A stretch of DNA of 64,000 nt from positions 1 through 64,000 of the IMG/VR virus record IMGVR_UViG_3300027710_001079. One strand, given 5' to 3'. Source of the DNA: a virus. A program made the position numbers and the translations under genes. Shown here piece by piece: positions 50,238-59,100 of this stretch (within the stretch, counting starts at the first letter, position 1; each line of letters starts with the position of its first letter). Below the pieces are notes generated by a model. The model searched no databases. It was not told the origin of the DNA and saw only the letters and a list, made by a program, of their open reading frames with translations.

Positions 50238-52907
50238 TTATTCAAAGCTGAATAAACTGCCGAATGTGTTGTTCTGGGTAGTAGATTCTAAGTCCCACTC
50301 TAGAACTCCAATTAAGTTGTCTAACTTGTTGTTGATAATAGTAGCTTCCATTTCGCTATGATCGAACGGAAGTTCTTGGAACCATTTTGGTAAACGCATT
50401 TCGTCAACTGGATATGCAATTGAAGTATACCCTAATGGATTGTCTTTCATCTTGCACACAATAACTTTCATACCGTCTACGATGCCCATTGAGTACTTGT
50501 CACCGTTCATACGTTTCAAAGTATTCCAGTTAATACTAGCACGAACATGTCCTGGCATGTTAGTCCTGCCTGCTTTGACTTCTTTGGCTTGATATTCTGC
50601 AATGTTATTTGCACGTTTAGGACTGCCTTTTTCCCAACCGGGCCTTTGTTTAAATTCACTTCGGAACTCACCGATGCGTTCTAGAATCTCTTCTTCCTGG
50701 GCATTATTAAGCACCTTGGTTAGAATTTCTTCTAAGAACTTTTGCATAAATTCAGGAGTATCACTGCGTTTCAAATCTAAGCCCATAGCTTTGATCTTAC
50801 CTGGCTTACCATCTACATCGCTACGCTTGCCTTCTTTGTCATAATACAAAACAGCATAACGCTTCTTAGTAATGAACAGGCCTTTGATAGCAACAATTTC
50901 ACGACCAGCTTTGATAACATCTCCTCGAGTTTTCGGGCAGTGGAAGTCGTCTAACATAAATTGTGGAAATGTGCCATTTACTTCTTCGGAGATAGTGTCG
51001 TATAGTTGAACAACGACTTCTTTGTTCCAGGGTATTTGCCCCTTATTAATCTCGTTTTTTAAGGTTGTGTAAGCTGAAAAGTATACAGAATCTGTATCAC
51101 CGTATATGATACTTTTGCCAGTATAGTTGTACTCACCAGTAACTACTTCATTTACTTTCGCAGCCATATGCCTGGCGATCCGTCGACCAGTAAGAGTTGT
51201 GGATTGCCCAATACGATTATCAAAGAACCTACAACCAGCGTTAAGAATAGCACCGTATAGGCTATTGAGGTTAATCTTTTTAACCAGCTGTCTTTTATCC
51301 CAATATTCTTCTTCAACTTTATTCCCCGATGCAATACATTCTTTTAATTTTGCCTGCATTTCTTTACGTTCGGCATACCAACGTTTTAACAATCCGGGAA
51401 TGATCCCTTCTTTCTCATAGGTAAAGATAGTACCGTTTGCTGAGATTACCCAAGGCTGATTGCTTTCAAAAATCAGTTCATAGATTTGAGCACCGCTCAG
51501 TATATCAACTCTGCCATCTTCCCAGTCGACAGTGATATCAGTTGCACGATCCTTTGACATAACAAGTTCGTATTCATTACTGCCAAACTTACCTTCCCAT
51601 GAAGCTGCAAAGCTAGAACCTTTATTCATCTTACCTTCGATTTCGGTCTTAGTATAAGATTGGCGTAACTGTCCAACAATAGTTTCTGGACCCATGTTCA
51701 ACGCACGAATAGCAGACGGATACAATGAGTTAATGTCCATTGATCCGATCCAGTCATGCAATCCTTTTTTAGGATATGCAACATACGCCCCTGCGGCTTG
51801 TGTTTCTAAATCTTCATCACGTTTAGGACGACCCGGAACAATCAATCCGCGGTGATGAGCTTCGTTTACAATTGCCTGTTCAGTAACAGCTACCGCACCC
51901 ATTGTGGTCTGTAATAGTACAGTACACTCGTGTGCTAGTGTGTTAGCTAAGTCAATGAACTTTAATTTATTGTCTAGCTTATTCAACAATGCTGTATCTT
52001 GTCTATTGTATTCGATGAACTTGCGAAAGTCATTGTTATACAATTGATCCAAGGTACCTTCGTATTGCGTCTTACTCTCACCTACTTCCATCTCTCCGAT
52101 GGCATCCAATCTATAGGTGTGTCGCTCTTCATAGGTGTACTTGCGGTACAACTCGAGACTGTCCAGATGAACGCGACCAACCAAGTCATAAGTAATAGCT
52201 TTTTTTCCATACTTCTCGTACTCTCTTTTCTTAGGGAACTGATCCCATAGACACAACCTACGAGTATCTTCTTTACTAAGAACTTTAATGATGCGGTTAA
52301 CAGTGTAAGGCATATCATATCCTTCACTATTCCATCCGCTCAAAATATCCGCATCTTGAATCAGGCCTAGGAATGTTTCTAACATTTCATATTCTGTTTC
52401 AAACAGCATGGTGTTAGGAAAGTCTTTTACTTGCTCCTTTGCCTGCTCCATTGTCAGCGTCTTGGGCGGAACTGCAAGACATACTAATGTATCTAACCAT
52501 TGCAAGTGGACAGAAATTGCAGTAATTGGCATAAACGCATCTTCAGGAGTGCTGTAACCGCGTTCTGGATCAAAGTCTACCTCAATATCCCAAAATGCTA
52601 CATTGAGCTTAGGAGCATCTTTGCCTAAATAGTTTTCTTCTAGGCATCGGAATACAGGATTAATATCATTTTCAAAGAGTTTTTTTCCTGAGTGAATTCG
52701 TGTTTCTTTTTGGAACTCTTTGTAATTTTTGACAGAAACTTTACTTAGTGGATCACCGTAAATTGAACGGTATTTTCCTTTAGCGTCTGGGTAGTATAAT
52801 ACATATTTGGCAGGATAATCTTGAAAGATTCTGCCTTTCTTTGGATCACGCTCAACGACGCGAATAACGTCCTTGTCGCGATCCCACATTGAATCGACGT
52901 AGCTCAT
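50238..52907 (-). CDS. gp43: DNA polymerase, family B (gp43)
   Basis: 889 residues, the T4 gp43 size (898). Exonuclease motifs: AFWDIEVDF (Asp107, Glu109), GWNSEGYDMPY, YNRQDTALL. Polymerase motifs: MDINSLYPSAIRALNMGPET (A, Asp391), KKINLNSLYGAILNAG (B) and IYGDTDSVYFSAY (C, Asp604 and Asp606). The C-terminus FGSLFSFE resembles the clamp-binding peptide at the end of T4 gp43. Both proofreading and synthesis residues are intact. The leader holds a hairpin immediately before the ribosome binding site, at the place of the T4 gp43 autoregulatory operator. The clamp gene follows. Confidence 0.97.
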   Translation of the reverse strand: MSYVDSMWDRDKDVIRVVERDPKKGRIFQDYPAKYVLYYPDAKGKYRSIYGDPLSKVSVKNYKEFQKETRIHSGKKLFENDINPVFRCLEENYLGKDAPKLNVAFWDIEVDFDPERGYSTPEDAFMPITAISVHLQWLDTLVCLAVPPKTLTMEQAKEQVKDFPNTMLFETEYEMLETFLGLIQDADILSGWNSEGYDMPYTVNRIIKVLSKEDTRRLCLWDQFPKKREYEKYGKKAITYDLVGRVHLDSLELYRKYTYEERHTYRLDAIGEMEVGESKTQYEGTLDQLYNNDFRKFIEYNRQDTALLNKLDNKLKFIDLANTLAHECTVLLQTTMGAVAVTEQAIVNEAHHRGLIVPGRPKRDEDLETQAAGAYVAYPKKGLHDWIGSMDINSLYPSAIRALNMGPETIVGQLRQSYTKTEIEGKMNKGSSFAASWEGKFGSNEYELVMSKDRATDITVDWEDGRVDILSGAQIYELIFESNQPWVISANGTIFTYEKEGIIPGLLKRWYAERKEMQAKLKECIASGNKVEEEYWDKRQLVKKINLNSLYGAILNAGCRFFDNRIGQSTTLTGRRIARHMAAKVNEVVTGEYNYTGKSIIYGDTDSVYFSAYTTLKNEINKGQIPWNKEVVVQLYDTISEEVNGTFPQFMLDDFHCPKTRGDVIKAGREIVAIKGLFITKKRYAVLYYDKEGKRSDVDGKPGKIKAMGLDLKRSDTPEFMQKFLEEILTKVLNNAQEEEILERIGEFRSEFKQRPGWEKGSPKRANNIAEYQAKEVKAGRTNMPGHVRASINWNTLKRMNGDKYSMGIVDGMKVIVCKMKDNPLGYTSIAYPVDEMRLPKWFQELPFDHSEMEATIINNKLDNLIGVLEWDLESTTQNNTFGSLFSFE

Positions 52908-52916
52908 TTTTTCTCC

Positions 52917-52938
52917 TTTGTAGTTTGTGGCCTACAAA
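52917..52938 (-). promoter_or_regulatory. Candidate translational operator hairpin of gp43
   Basis: On the - strand TTTGTAG, loop GCCACAAA, CTACAAA: a perfect 7-base-pair stem with an 8-base loop. It is followed at once by the ribosome binding site AAGGAG, then AAAAA and the gp43 ATG. In T4 and RB69, gp43 represses its own translation by binding a hairpin with an 8-base loop just 5' of the Shine-Dalgarno sequence. Loop sequence differs, so binding is inferred from geometry. Confidence 0.6.
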
Positions 52939-52976
52939 TACCAACCGGATCATTTATGGCTGATCAAACCTTTCTC

Positions 52977-53264
52977 TTATATATTTAATAGTCTAACGTA
53001 ACCGATAATATCTATAGTGACTAACAATAGATAATTTGCTACCATGCCAGTACTCTTGCGAGTCCAAGCAGCCCATCCAAATATTGCACATTGTAAAATG
53101 AATATAGGATACAGATAGAAAAATAAGGGATCAGTTGCTCCTGCTGCCAATGTCAGCGAGCAACCAAGACTCATTAACCAGGCAGCAATTTCTAATGAAA
53201 ACCGTGTCGGCCATTCTCGATAATCAGTCCTTGCCCAATTATATATTCTTTGGATAAACTCCAT
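52977..53264 (-). CDS. Small membrane protein, unknown
   Basis: 95 residues with about three transmembrane segments: FSLEIAAWLMSLGCSLTLAA, PLFFYLYPIFILQCAIFGWA, and VANYLLLVTIDIIGYVRLL. The first 22 residues are charged (RIYNWARTDYREWPTR) and probably cytoplasmic. Gene order next to gp43 might suggest a membrane-bound replication or transport aid, but nothing specific is visible. Overlaps the upstream gene by one base (TAATG). Confidence 0.75.
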   Translation of the reverse strand: MEFIQRIYNWARTDYREWPTRFSLEIAAWLMSLGCSLTLAAGATDPLFFYLYPIFILQCAIFGWAAWTRKSTGMVANYLLLVTIDIIGYVRLLNI

Positions 53265-53533
53265 TAGTCTTCCTTACGGAAGCTGTGGCCGCTAATATCA
53301 ACAATAGTTTCCAAATCATCAAACTCACGGAATACTTGATCCCATGTATCTTTTTGTGCAATCTTGATAGCCTTCTTGATAACGCTTGGCTTGACTTCAA
53401 GTTCCTCTGCAACAGCTTTGATTGTTTCATTCAAACCTTCTGTTAGGTCTTGAATTTCCTGCATAACTGTCATACCTTCTGCGACAATCTGCTTAATCTT
53501 TGCTTGCTCTGGGGCACCGAATGCTTTTGACAT
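53264..53533 (-). CDS. Small helical protein, possibly DsbA-like DNA-binding factor
   Basis: 89 residues, the same length as T4 DsbA (a double-stranded DNA-binding late-transcription factor), and mainly helical: PEQAKIKQIVAEGMTVMQEI, LNETIKAVAEELEVKPSVIK, then KKAIKIAQKDTWDQ. The second part (ELEVKPSVIKKAIKIAQ) looks like a helix-turn-helix. A sigma-70 promoter lies directly upstream and AGGAG precedes the ATG. The name is tentative, from size, helical content and company with replication genes; a recombination or transcription cofactor is equally possible. Confidence 0.5.
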   Translation of the reverse strand: MSKAFGAPEQAKIKQIVAEGMTVMQEIQDLTEGLNETIKAVAEELEVKPSVIKKAIKIAQKDTWDQVFREFDDLETIVDISGHSFRKED

Positions 53534-53556
53534 AAATTAATCTCCTGTGAACATTA

Positions 53557-53585
53557 AGTATATACTAATGCGAATACAGTGTCAA
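53557..53585 (-). promoter_or_regulatory. Sigma-70 promoter before the DsbA-like gene and gp43
   Basis: On the - strand TTGACA (53585-53580), a 17-base spacer, TATACT (53562-53557). The start near 53550 leaves a leader with CAGGAG. No terminator follows before gp43, so this promoter may also feed the polymerase gene. Confidence 0.88.
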
Positions 53586-53589
53586 ACTT

Positions 53590-54225
53590 TTATTCGTAAG
53601 TTACTGTATCAGAGTCGCCCAATCGCCATTTGGGGTTTGTTTCCACAACCCATTTTTTAGTAGCAACTTTGAAATCTGGAAAAAGCATTTCTTTGGGGTT
53701 ACTGGCGGCATCAAAAAATCTACAACGGTTATTGGGCTGTGCTGCATATTGTCCGTTGGCTAACTGTATAAAGTTAAAGCTCTTGTGATCCTCCGGCCAT
53801 TCACTGTAGCCGGTATCTATTGTGTTAAGATCTGGACTAGCATTGTCCACTGTAAACATATAGTCGCCCTTGTGTAGTTGACGATCTTTGGCATAAAACT
53901 CGCAGGATAGATTGCGTAGAAATGCCTTTTGTATCACAGCAATGTCATAACTGAAACAGTCCCAGATCTGTAGTGTGTCAAGTGGTAAAAACTTATCTGG
54001 CTCTAGGTCAGTGTTTCTGCTCACGTAGGCGTGTAGGGGTAGTTTATCATACAGAGCACCGTATCTGGGCAAATAACTTTCAATACGAAATGCTTGACTA
54101 CGTAAGCTCTTTATTGATACCCATATACAAGGTTCGTATTCGCCGTGTCCAGATTTAAAATCATATAAAAATTCTCGACGTACGAAACAATGTACCGGCG
54201 GCAAGTTAGCAACTAAGAAACTCAT
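53590..54225 (-). CDS. Unknown protein, 211 aa
   Basis: Beta-rich protein with many aromatic residues: VHCFVRREFLYDFKSGHGEY, CIWVSIKSLRSQAFRIESYL, and SEWPEDHKSFNFIQLANGQY. It has a compact globular look, no disordered regions, no transmembrane segment and no catalytic motif I can name. It lies between the metallopeptidase-like gene and the sigma-70 promoter. It lacks the capsid-targeting N-terminus of its upstream neighbours. Possibly a conserved marine phage family. Confidence 0.7.
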   Translation of the reverse strand: MSFLVANLPPVHCFVRREFLYDFKSGHGEYEPCIWVSIKSLRSQAFRIESYLPRYGALYDKLPLHAYVSRNTDLEPDKFLPLDTLQIWDCFSYDIAVIQKAFLRNLSCEFYAKDRQLHKGDYMFTVDNASPDLNTIDTGYSEWPEDHKSFNFIQLANGQYAAQPNNRCRFFDAASNPKEMLFPDFKVATKKWVVETNPKWRLGDSDTVTYE

Positions 54226-54226
54226 G

Positions 54227-54643
54227 TTATTCTTCTAGATTAACAGCGTCGGTATTAAAAAATTCTGGATTTGCTTTGTTAAACTTACGCATCACAATAC
54301 CGGCTAACTCGTGTGCTTGATTTTCCTCAGGACTACCTGTAGCACCTGCACCAGGCTGTAGACCAGTTTCTTCGTTTTGTTTGTAATGCACCATTTCGTG
54401 TGCCAGTGTTCTTAGAATGTCTAATGGATGCCTATCTTCGATTGCAATATTGATTATTTTAGTTTCGCTATTGAAACTTCCAAAACTAGGCTGATCGTCT
54501 ACACTGCCAATGCGTAAATGCATTTTGATCTTTGGAACAGTTTTTAATTTAAGTTCGTTGACTGCAAAGGGAAGGAACTCCTGAAGTATTTTCATAAAAT
54601 CAGGTTTTGAATTTACATTCTCTAATAAGTCTATGATTTTCAT
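54227..54643 (-). CDS. SprT/M48-like zinc metallopeptidase with capsid-targeting start
   Basis: 138 residues. RTLAHEMVHYKQNEETG contains HExxH (His82, Glu83, His86), and NQAHELAG (His111, Glu112) could give the third ligand. Preceding strands (KIINIAIEDRHPLDIL) fit a minimal gluzincin fold. The N-terminus MKIIDLLENV resembles T4 capsid-targeting peptides, so it could be packaged and injected, or trimmed by the prohead protease. It overlaps the next gene upstream by one base. Active-site residues are complete; the target is unknown. Confidence 0.78.
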   Translation of the reverse strand: MKIIDLLENVNSKPDFMKILQEFLPFAVNELKLKTVPKIKMHLRIGSVDDQPSFGSFNSETKIINIAIEDRHPLDILRTLAHEMVHYKQNEETGLQPGAGATGSPEENQAHELAGIVMRKFNKANPEFFNTDAVNLEE

Positions 54644-55545
54644 TACTTGATAATTCTACGATCCAGTGCTGCCCATAGACGAGATTCGTAAGCAGGCTCT
54701 TTGTTTTTATGCTTAGTGTCGCCTTGCTTTTGGGCTTTCTTTTTATCTTTGTGAGCACCAGCACCGCTTTGCACAGCATTCTTGGCCACAAAGTTTCGAG
54801 GTTTAACTGTGTGTTTCACAGCACGTACACCTTTCTTATTTTCTTCAACTGGCTTTTCTTTTAATTTACTGCGAGCCTGCATCTTAGACATTTTGTAAGT
54901 TGATTGGAATTCTTCGTCACTCATTGTGCGTAGATCCATTAGGATCTCTTTAACTCCGCCCTCTTTGATACTTTCTTTTTTGTGGCTCTTATAACCCTTG
55001 TTTTTCATGGACCATGCTAGTGCATATGGATTATCAATATCATCATGCTTCTTCATAGCCTTAACAGTCTTTTCCCATCCTGGCGGTGCAACTTCTGCTA
55101 CTGCACTTTCTTTTGGCACACAGTTAGGAACTTGTTTTCCGCCCTTTTTCTTCATGCCAATTTGCTTATAGTCTTTCCAACATGTTTCGTCTAATTCGCC
55201 CTCCGCTACACCTTGCCCTAACACTTGACGAACTAATAGTTCAGGAGCAAAATCCATGTCACCGGCTAGTTCTCTTGCTGCCGACAGCACTGCTTGTCTA
55301 GTTGGCTGTAATCTTTTTTCTTCTACATCTCTACGAAGTTTCATTATGAGAGATTGTGCATCATATCCCAAATCTCTAACGCCTTCCGCAGTGTTAGTTT
55401 CTTGGAACAGCTTTCCGCTATCAAGAGCATTGTCTGTAGGCTTTTGTCGTCTAATCATCTTGCCAGCCTTGCTAGGTGCAGTTGCTACAGAGCTTGTGCT
55501 CATTCCGCCTACGCTTGCAGATTCTAAAATTTGTATGATTCTCAT
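54643..55545 (-). CDS. Basic protein with capsid-targeting start, putative internal head protein
   Basis: 300 residues. It begins MRIIQILESA, where ILE then Ser fits a gp21-type cleavage site. The chain is Lys/Ala/Gln-rich and low in complexity. A motif ETCWKDYKQIGMKKKGGK then NCVPKES (about residues 119-147) also occurs at the end of the 1270-residue protein. It ends in ESRLWAALDRRIIK, with a long disordered Lys-rich stretch before it. This fits an internal protein condensed with DNA. No enzyme motif is seen. Confidence 0.7.
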   Translation of the reverse strand: MRIIQILESASVGGMSTSSVATAPSKAGKMIRRQKPTDNALDSGKLFQETNTAEGVRDLGYDAQSLIMKLRRDVEEKRLQPTRQAVLSAARELAGDMDFAPELLVRQVLGQGVAEGELDETCWKDYKQIGMKKKGGKQVPNCVPKESAVAEVAPPGWEKTVKAMKKHDDIDNPYALAWSMKNKGYKSHKKESIKEGGVKEILMDLRTMSDEEFQSTYKMSKMQARSKLKEKPVEENKKGVRAVKHTVKPRNFVAKNAVQSGAGAHKDKKKAQKQGDTKHKNKEPAYESRLWAALDRRIIK

Positions 55546-55913
55546 TTTGTTAATTTATTCCTATCAGGAACGGGCCCGTATATGTTTGTAGAGTCTAACT
55601 CGTCACTATTCATGTCACCGTGATTCATATCTTCATAACTCGCACCGGCAGCTTTGTAGGCTGCTTTTAGCATGTCTGCTTCTACTTGTGTGTAAGGATG
55701 TGCAGTCTTCTTTTTACCTGCCCAACTTTTTGAATCAATGTCTAACTTATTCTTTCCATCGCTCATTGCCGCTGCCATACCAACTCTAAAACTGACGTAT
55801 CCGCTATCTGCTTTTTCAGAATCAGAATAACGATGCAGTCCCCGTGTGGATTGCTGCTGACGCTTAGTCAGCTTGCCGTTAGTTCTTTCAGCGATGAATT
55901 CTTTTGCTCTCAT
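55542..55913 (-). CDS. Small protein with T4 internal-protein-like capsid-targeting start
   Basis: 123 residues. The start MRAKEFIAERTNGKL shares EFIAE with the T4 internal proteins (MKTYQEFIAEA), which are cut by the prohead protease after that Glu. The rest is polar: TKRQQQSTRGLHRYSDSEKA, MAAAMSDGKNKLDIDSKSWA, then KKTAHPYTQVEADMLKAAYK. This middle block looks like a module shared by marine phage proteins. A packaged internal protein is the best reading. It overlaps the next gene by four bases. Confidence 0.72.
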   Translation of the reverse strand: MRAKEFIAERTNGKLTKRQQQSTRGLHRYSDSEKADSGYVSFRVGMAAAMSDGKNKLDIDSKSWAGKKKTAHPYTQVEADMLKAAYKAAGASYEDMNHGDMNSDELDSTNIYGPVPDRNKLTK

Positions 55914-55921
55914 AGTGTTAT

Positions 55922-56188
55922 TTATTTTTTACCAAACCAAAGTTCGAACCAAGCCGGCGTACCCGGTTTAATTCCCTGTTCACGCATTATGCGAGCATTT
56001 TCGTTACCATGTTGACTATGTAGCGGTATATCTCTTTTTGTCAAGTATTCACGCATACGCTGTTCTGCACCTAACTCTCCTAGCCAGTTACTAGATTGTA
56101 GTGCATGTACAGGATCATCTGGGCTTAGAGCACAGTCTGGATCAGTTGAAGCATCTACAGGGAATCCTGCTATTCGATATTGTTTCAT
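55922..56188 (-). CDS. Small protein, unknown, 88 aa
   Basis: Residues of note: YRIAGFPVDASTDPDCALSP, LGELGAEQRMREYLTKRDIP, then PGTPAWFELWFGKK. Mostly helical in the middle and without a capsid-targeting start, unlike the genes on either side. The start overlaps the stop of the 1270-residue gene by four bases, so it is made together with it. Function unknown. Confidence 0.65.
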   Translation of the reverse strand: MKQYRIAGFPVDASTDPDCALSPDDPVHALQSSNWLGELGAEQRMREYLTKRDIPLHSQHGNENARIMREQGIKPGTPAWFELWFGKK

Positions 56189-59100
56189 TTATTGCTTTCG
56201 AACAGTTTTAAAATTGCCAGCGTCATTTCGAGTTCGTATGCTTCGCCAATTGGCACACACTTATCTTTACCATTCTTAGTACCTGCGTACTTATAACCTT
56301 TCCAACAGGCTTTTCCGTCTGCACCTTTTTTCTTATCAGTCTCGCCTACTAATTTATGTGTAGGTTGTTCTTTAGGTGCTGTACCTTTTAACTGGCCTTG
56401 TGATCCTAGTTTGTTTTTATTACTACCTGCAAATTTGTTTGCAGACATCATTGCTTCATTCTTCTTAGCTATGTTTCTGCCTTTTAAATGTTCTTCACGA
56501 CGTTTGTCACCAGCAGCACGTAGTTTGGCCGTAGCACCATCTTTAGGATTAGTTAATCTACTGGCAACCTGTGCCATTGCGGAACTATTATCTTCCCCTA
56601 CCTTCTTTTCATCATTAGCAAACTGTTTCTTAGTTGCCTTAACAATGCCGCTAAAACGTTTGTTGCCTTTGGCATAGTCGCCTGCTTTATCGGCAGCACT
56701 GGCTTGGGCACCTGCGGCTGTTTTATATTGTGCTAATTTTTCGTTGGATAGCTCTGACACAATCTGCCTTAAGTTGTTAACAGCAACGCTTTCGCTAATC
56801 TTTGGATCCCTGCCCATTTCTTTTTGGCTCAACAAATAATCCCAAACACTAACTAGCATCATTTCTGCTTTGGCAATCTTTTCTTGTCCCCATTCTGGTA
56901 GGTTGTCATTACTCTTAATAGTTTTTAATAAGCCGTCGACTGCACGAGCCATTGTGCGTAGATTACTCTGTGCCATTCCTGCTTCGTCGTCGTACTCGCC
57001 GTCGAAGTTTTCGTTCTTAGCCTTTGCTTTGCCTGCTTTCATATTTGCCATCCAATGTGCTAATTGTCCTTTACGTCCGCCTTGTTTAGCTACTTTACGT
57101 AGATTACTGACTGACGATTTTGTGGGAACTCCGTGACGCTTACTGTCGCCCTTGTCTTGTGGGTTGCGACCGTCTGCAAAGTTTTCATTTAACATCAGTG
57201 CGTTAAACAATCTCATTTCACCTAGTGCAGGTTGTTCAACTGGCTGTGGTGCAGGTTGAACAGCAGGCTTCTTAACTGCTGGTTTTAATTGAGGCGTACT
57301 CATACCAGTCTTTGACACATCCATTAGATGTTTGATCCATTGTGAAGGTAGTGGCTTTGCACCATCTTGCCCGCCATTAAATGCATCATTCCACATTTGA
57401 AATGCCTGTTGTTCATCTCCAGTTTTTAACACATTGCGTAGCTTAGTAAAGCTCATGCCAGTGCCTCTAGGAGTAACTTCTAACTGAACTTTAACATGCT
57501 CATATCCGGGAAACTTATTAACTGCTTTCATCAAAGCCTGTGCAATAGGCATCTTGGCCTGATCTTCACCTACCATAATAACAACATTATCGTAACGTGG
57601 AGGTTTACCCGGCAACGGATTAATCAGCTCGTGCTTGATCTTCTGCATCAAAGATCCGCCTTCTTGAGTTACAGCACCAATGTTGGCTGCATACTCTGGA
57701 TACAGTTGTTTCCAAGTTTTAATTTTATCTGCAACAGGAATAGGATCATCTACACCTACAGCATTACCCATAAACAAGTATGGATCTCCACTGACTTCTT
57801 TCGCCTTATTAATTGTAAGACCGAATAATTGTTGATGACCTTTGTGTCCTACAAAACTGCCAATGGCTACTACCGCAGTTTTATTTCCTGTACGTGGTTG
57901 TTCTGTACGTGCTGCTGCTTTAGCTGCCTGCTTGTCTGCAATAATTTTCTTTTGCTGTGAGCTAGTAACTTTGATAGGTCCTAGACGACTATTGATAACA
58001 ATGCCTTCGTAGTCTTGTCCTAACAAGTCCTTGCCTAATATATTAGGATCTTCTTGAATTGCTTTTTCTAATGCTAATGCCACAGGTGCTAATATTTCTT
58101 TAGCTTCTCGCTTTTGTGCAAGTTTACCGCTGGCTAACATTGCTTTAATTTGTTCAATGTTTTCAACTGGGGGAACTATTGCAGTAACGTCTAGTCCTTC
58201 TTTTTGTGTTAATGAATTATCAATAAACATAACACTGCCTTGCTTGCCTAATCCTGTTAGTTGTTTAACAACAGATTGTGCATCGCCTAAGTCTTCTCCA
58301 GATGTTGCATCAACAACACGGAAGGGAACTAGTGCCAATTGAATTCCTTGTGGTAACTTGTCGTAATGTATACCTACAAATTTTAATTTGCCTTCTGGAG
58401 TTTCTGTTGCAAATGGTAAGAACAGCACTTCGCAAGTGACCTGCTTATTGACTAGAAATTCTGGACCTAATTTGCTATCAACTAATTTGATAGCGTTCAT
58501 CATTTCCATGAACAGCTTGTCAAAGTTTTGAGCCCGACCTAGAATCTCAGGATCAGTTGTTCCCTTTTCTTGATGGTACTTAACAAAGCTAGGTGCATAC
58601 CTTGGGGGAGTATTACTAGTAGCCATAAATGGCTTGCCGTCTGCATCCTTACCAAAGCGTCCACCGAAACCATCTACTTTAACGTTTAATGGAATGTTTT
58701 GTAGTTTAAAATTGCCATTACCGTCATGAATTTCGTCAATTAGATCTAATAAGTCAACTGGCTTTAGATCACGCAGGTGCGGCATATTCTTACGGAACTG
58801 TGCCTTAACTTCTTCTGCTTCCTGCAAACTTTCGGCAGTTACTTTATAAGCTGCTTTATATTGTTGCTTCATTTGTTCAAGGTCGCCTGGTGCTTGAACA
58901 CCTAATTTATTAATCATAAGATCTAACGCAGCAGATTTTTCTGCACTATCACGTTCTGGATCTCCTTTGTAAAGGCCCTGAGCACCTTTGCCAAATATTT
59001 TATCAACAAATGCTGACAACACTGACTGCTTTTCTTCTGGAGTAACTAGAGTGTTCATTGCATCTAGTAAACCGGTAAAGCTCCAATACTTACTTTCTAA

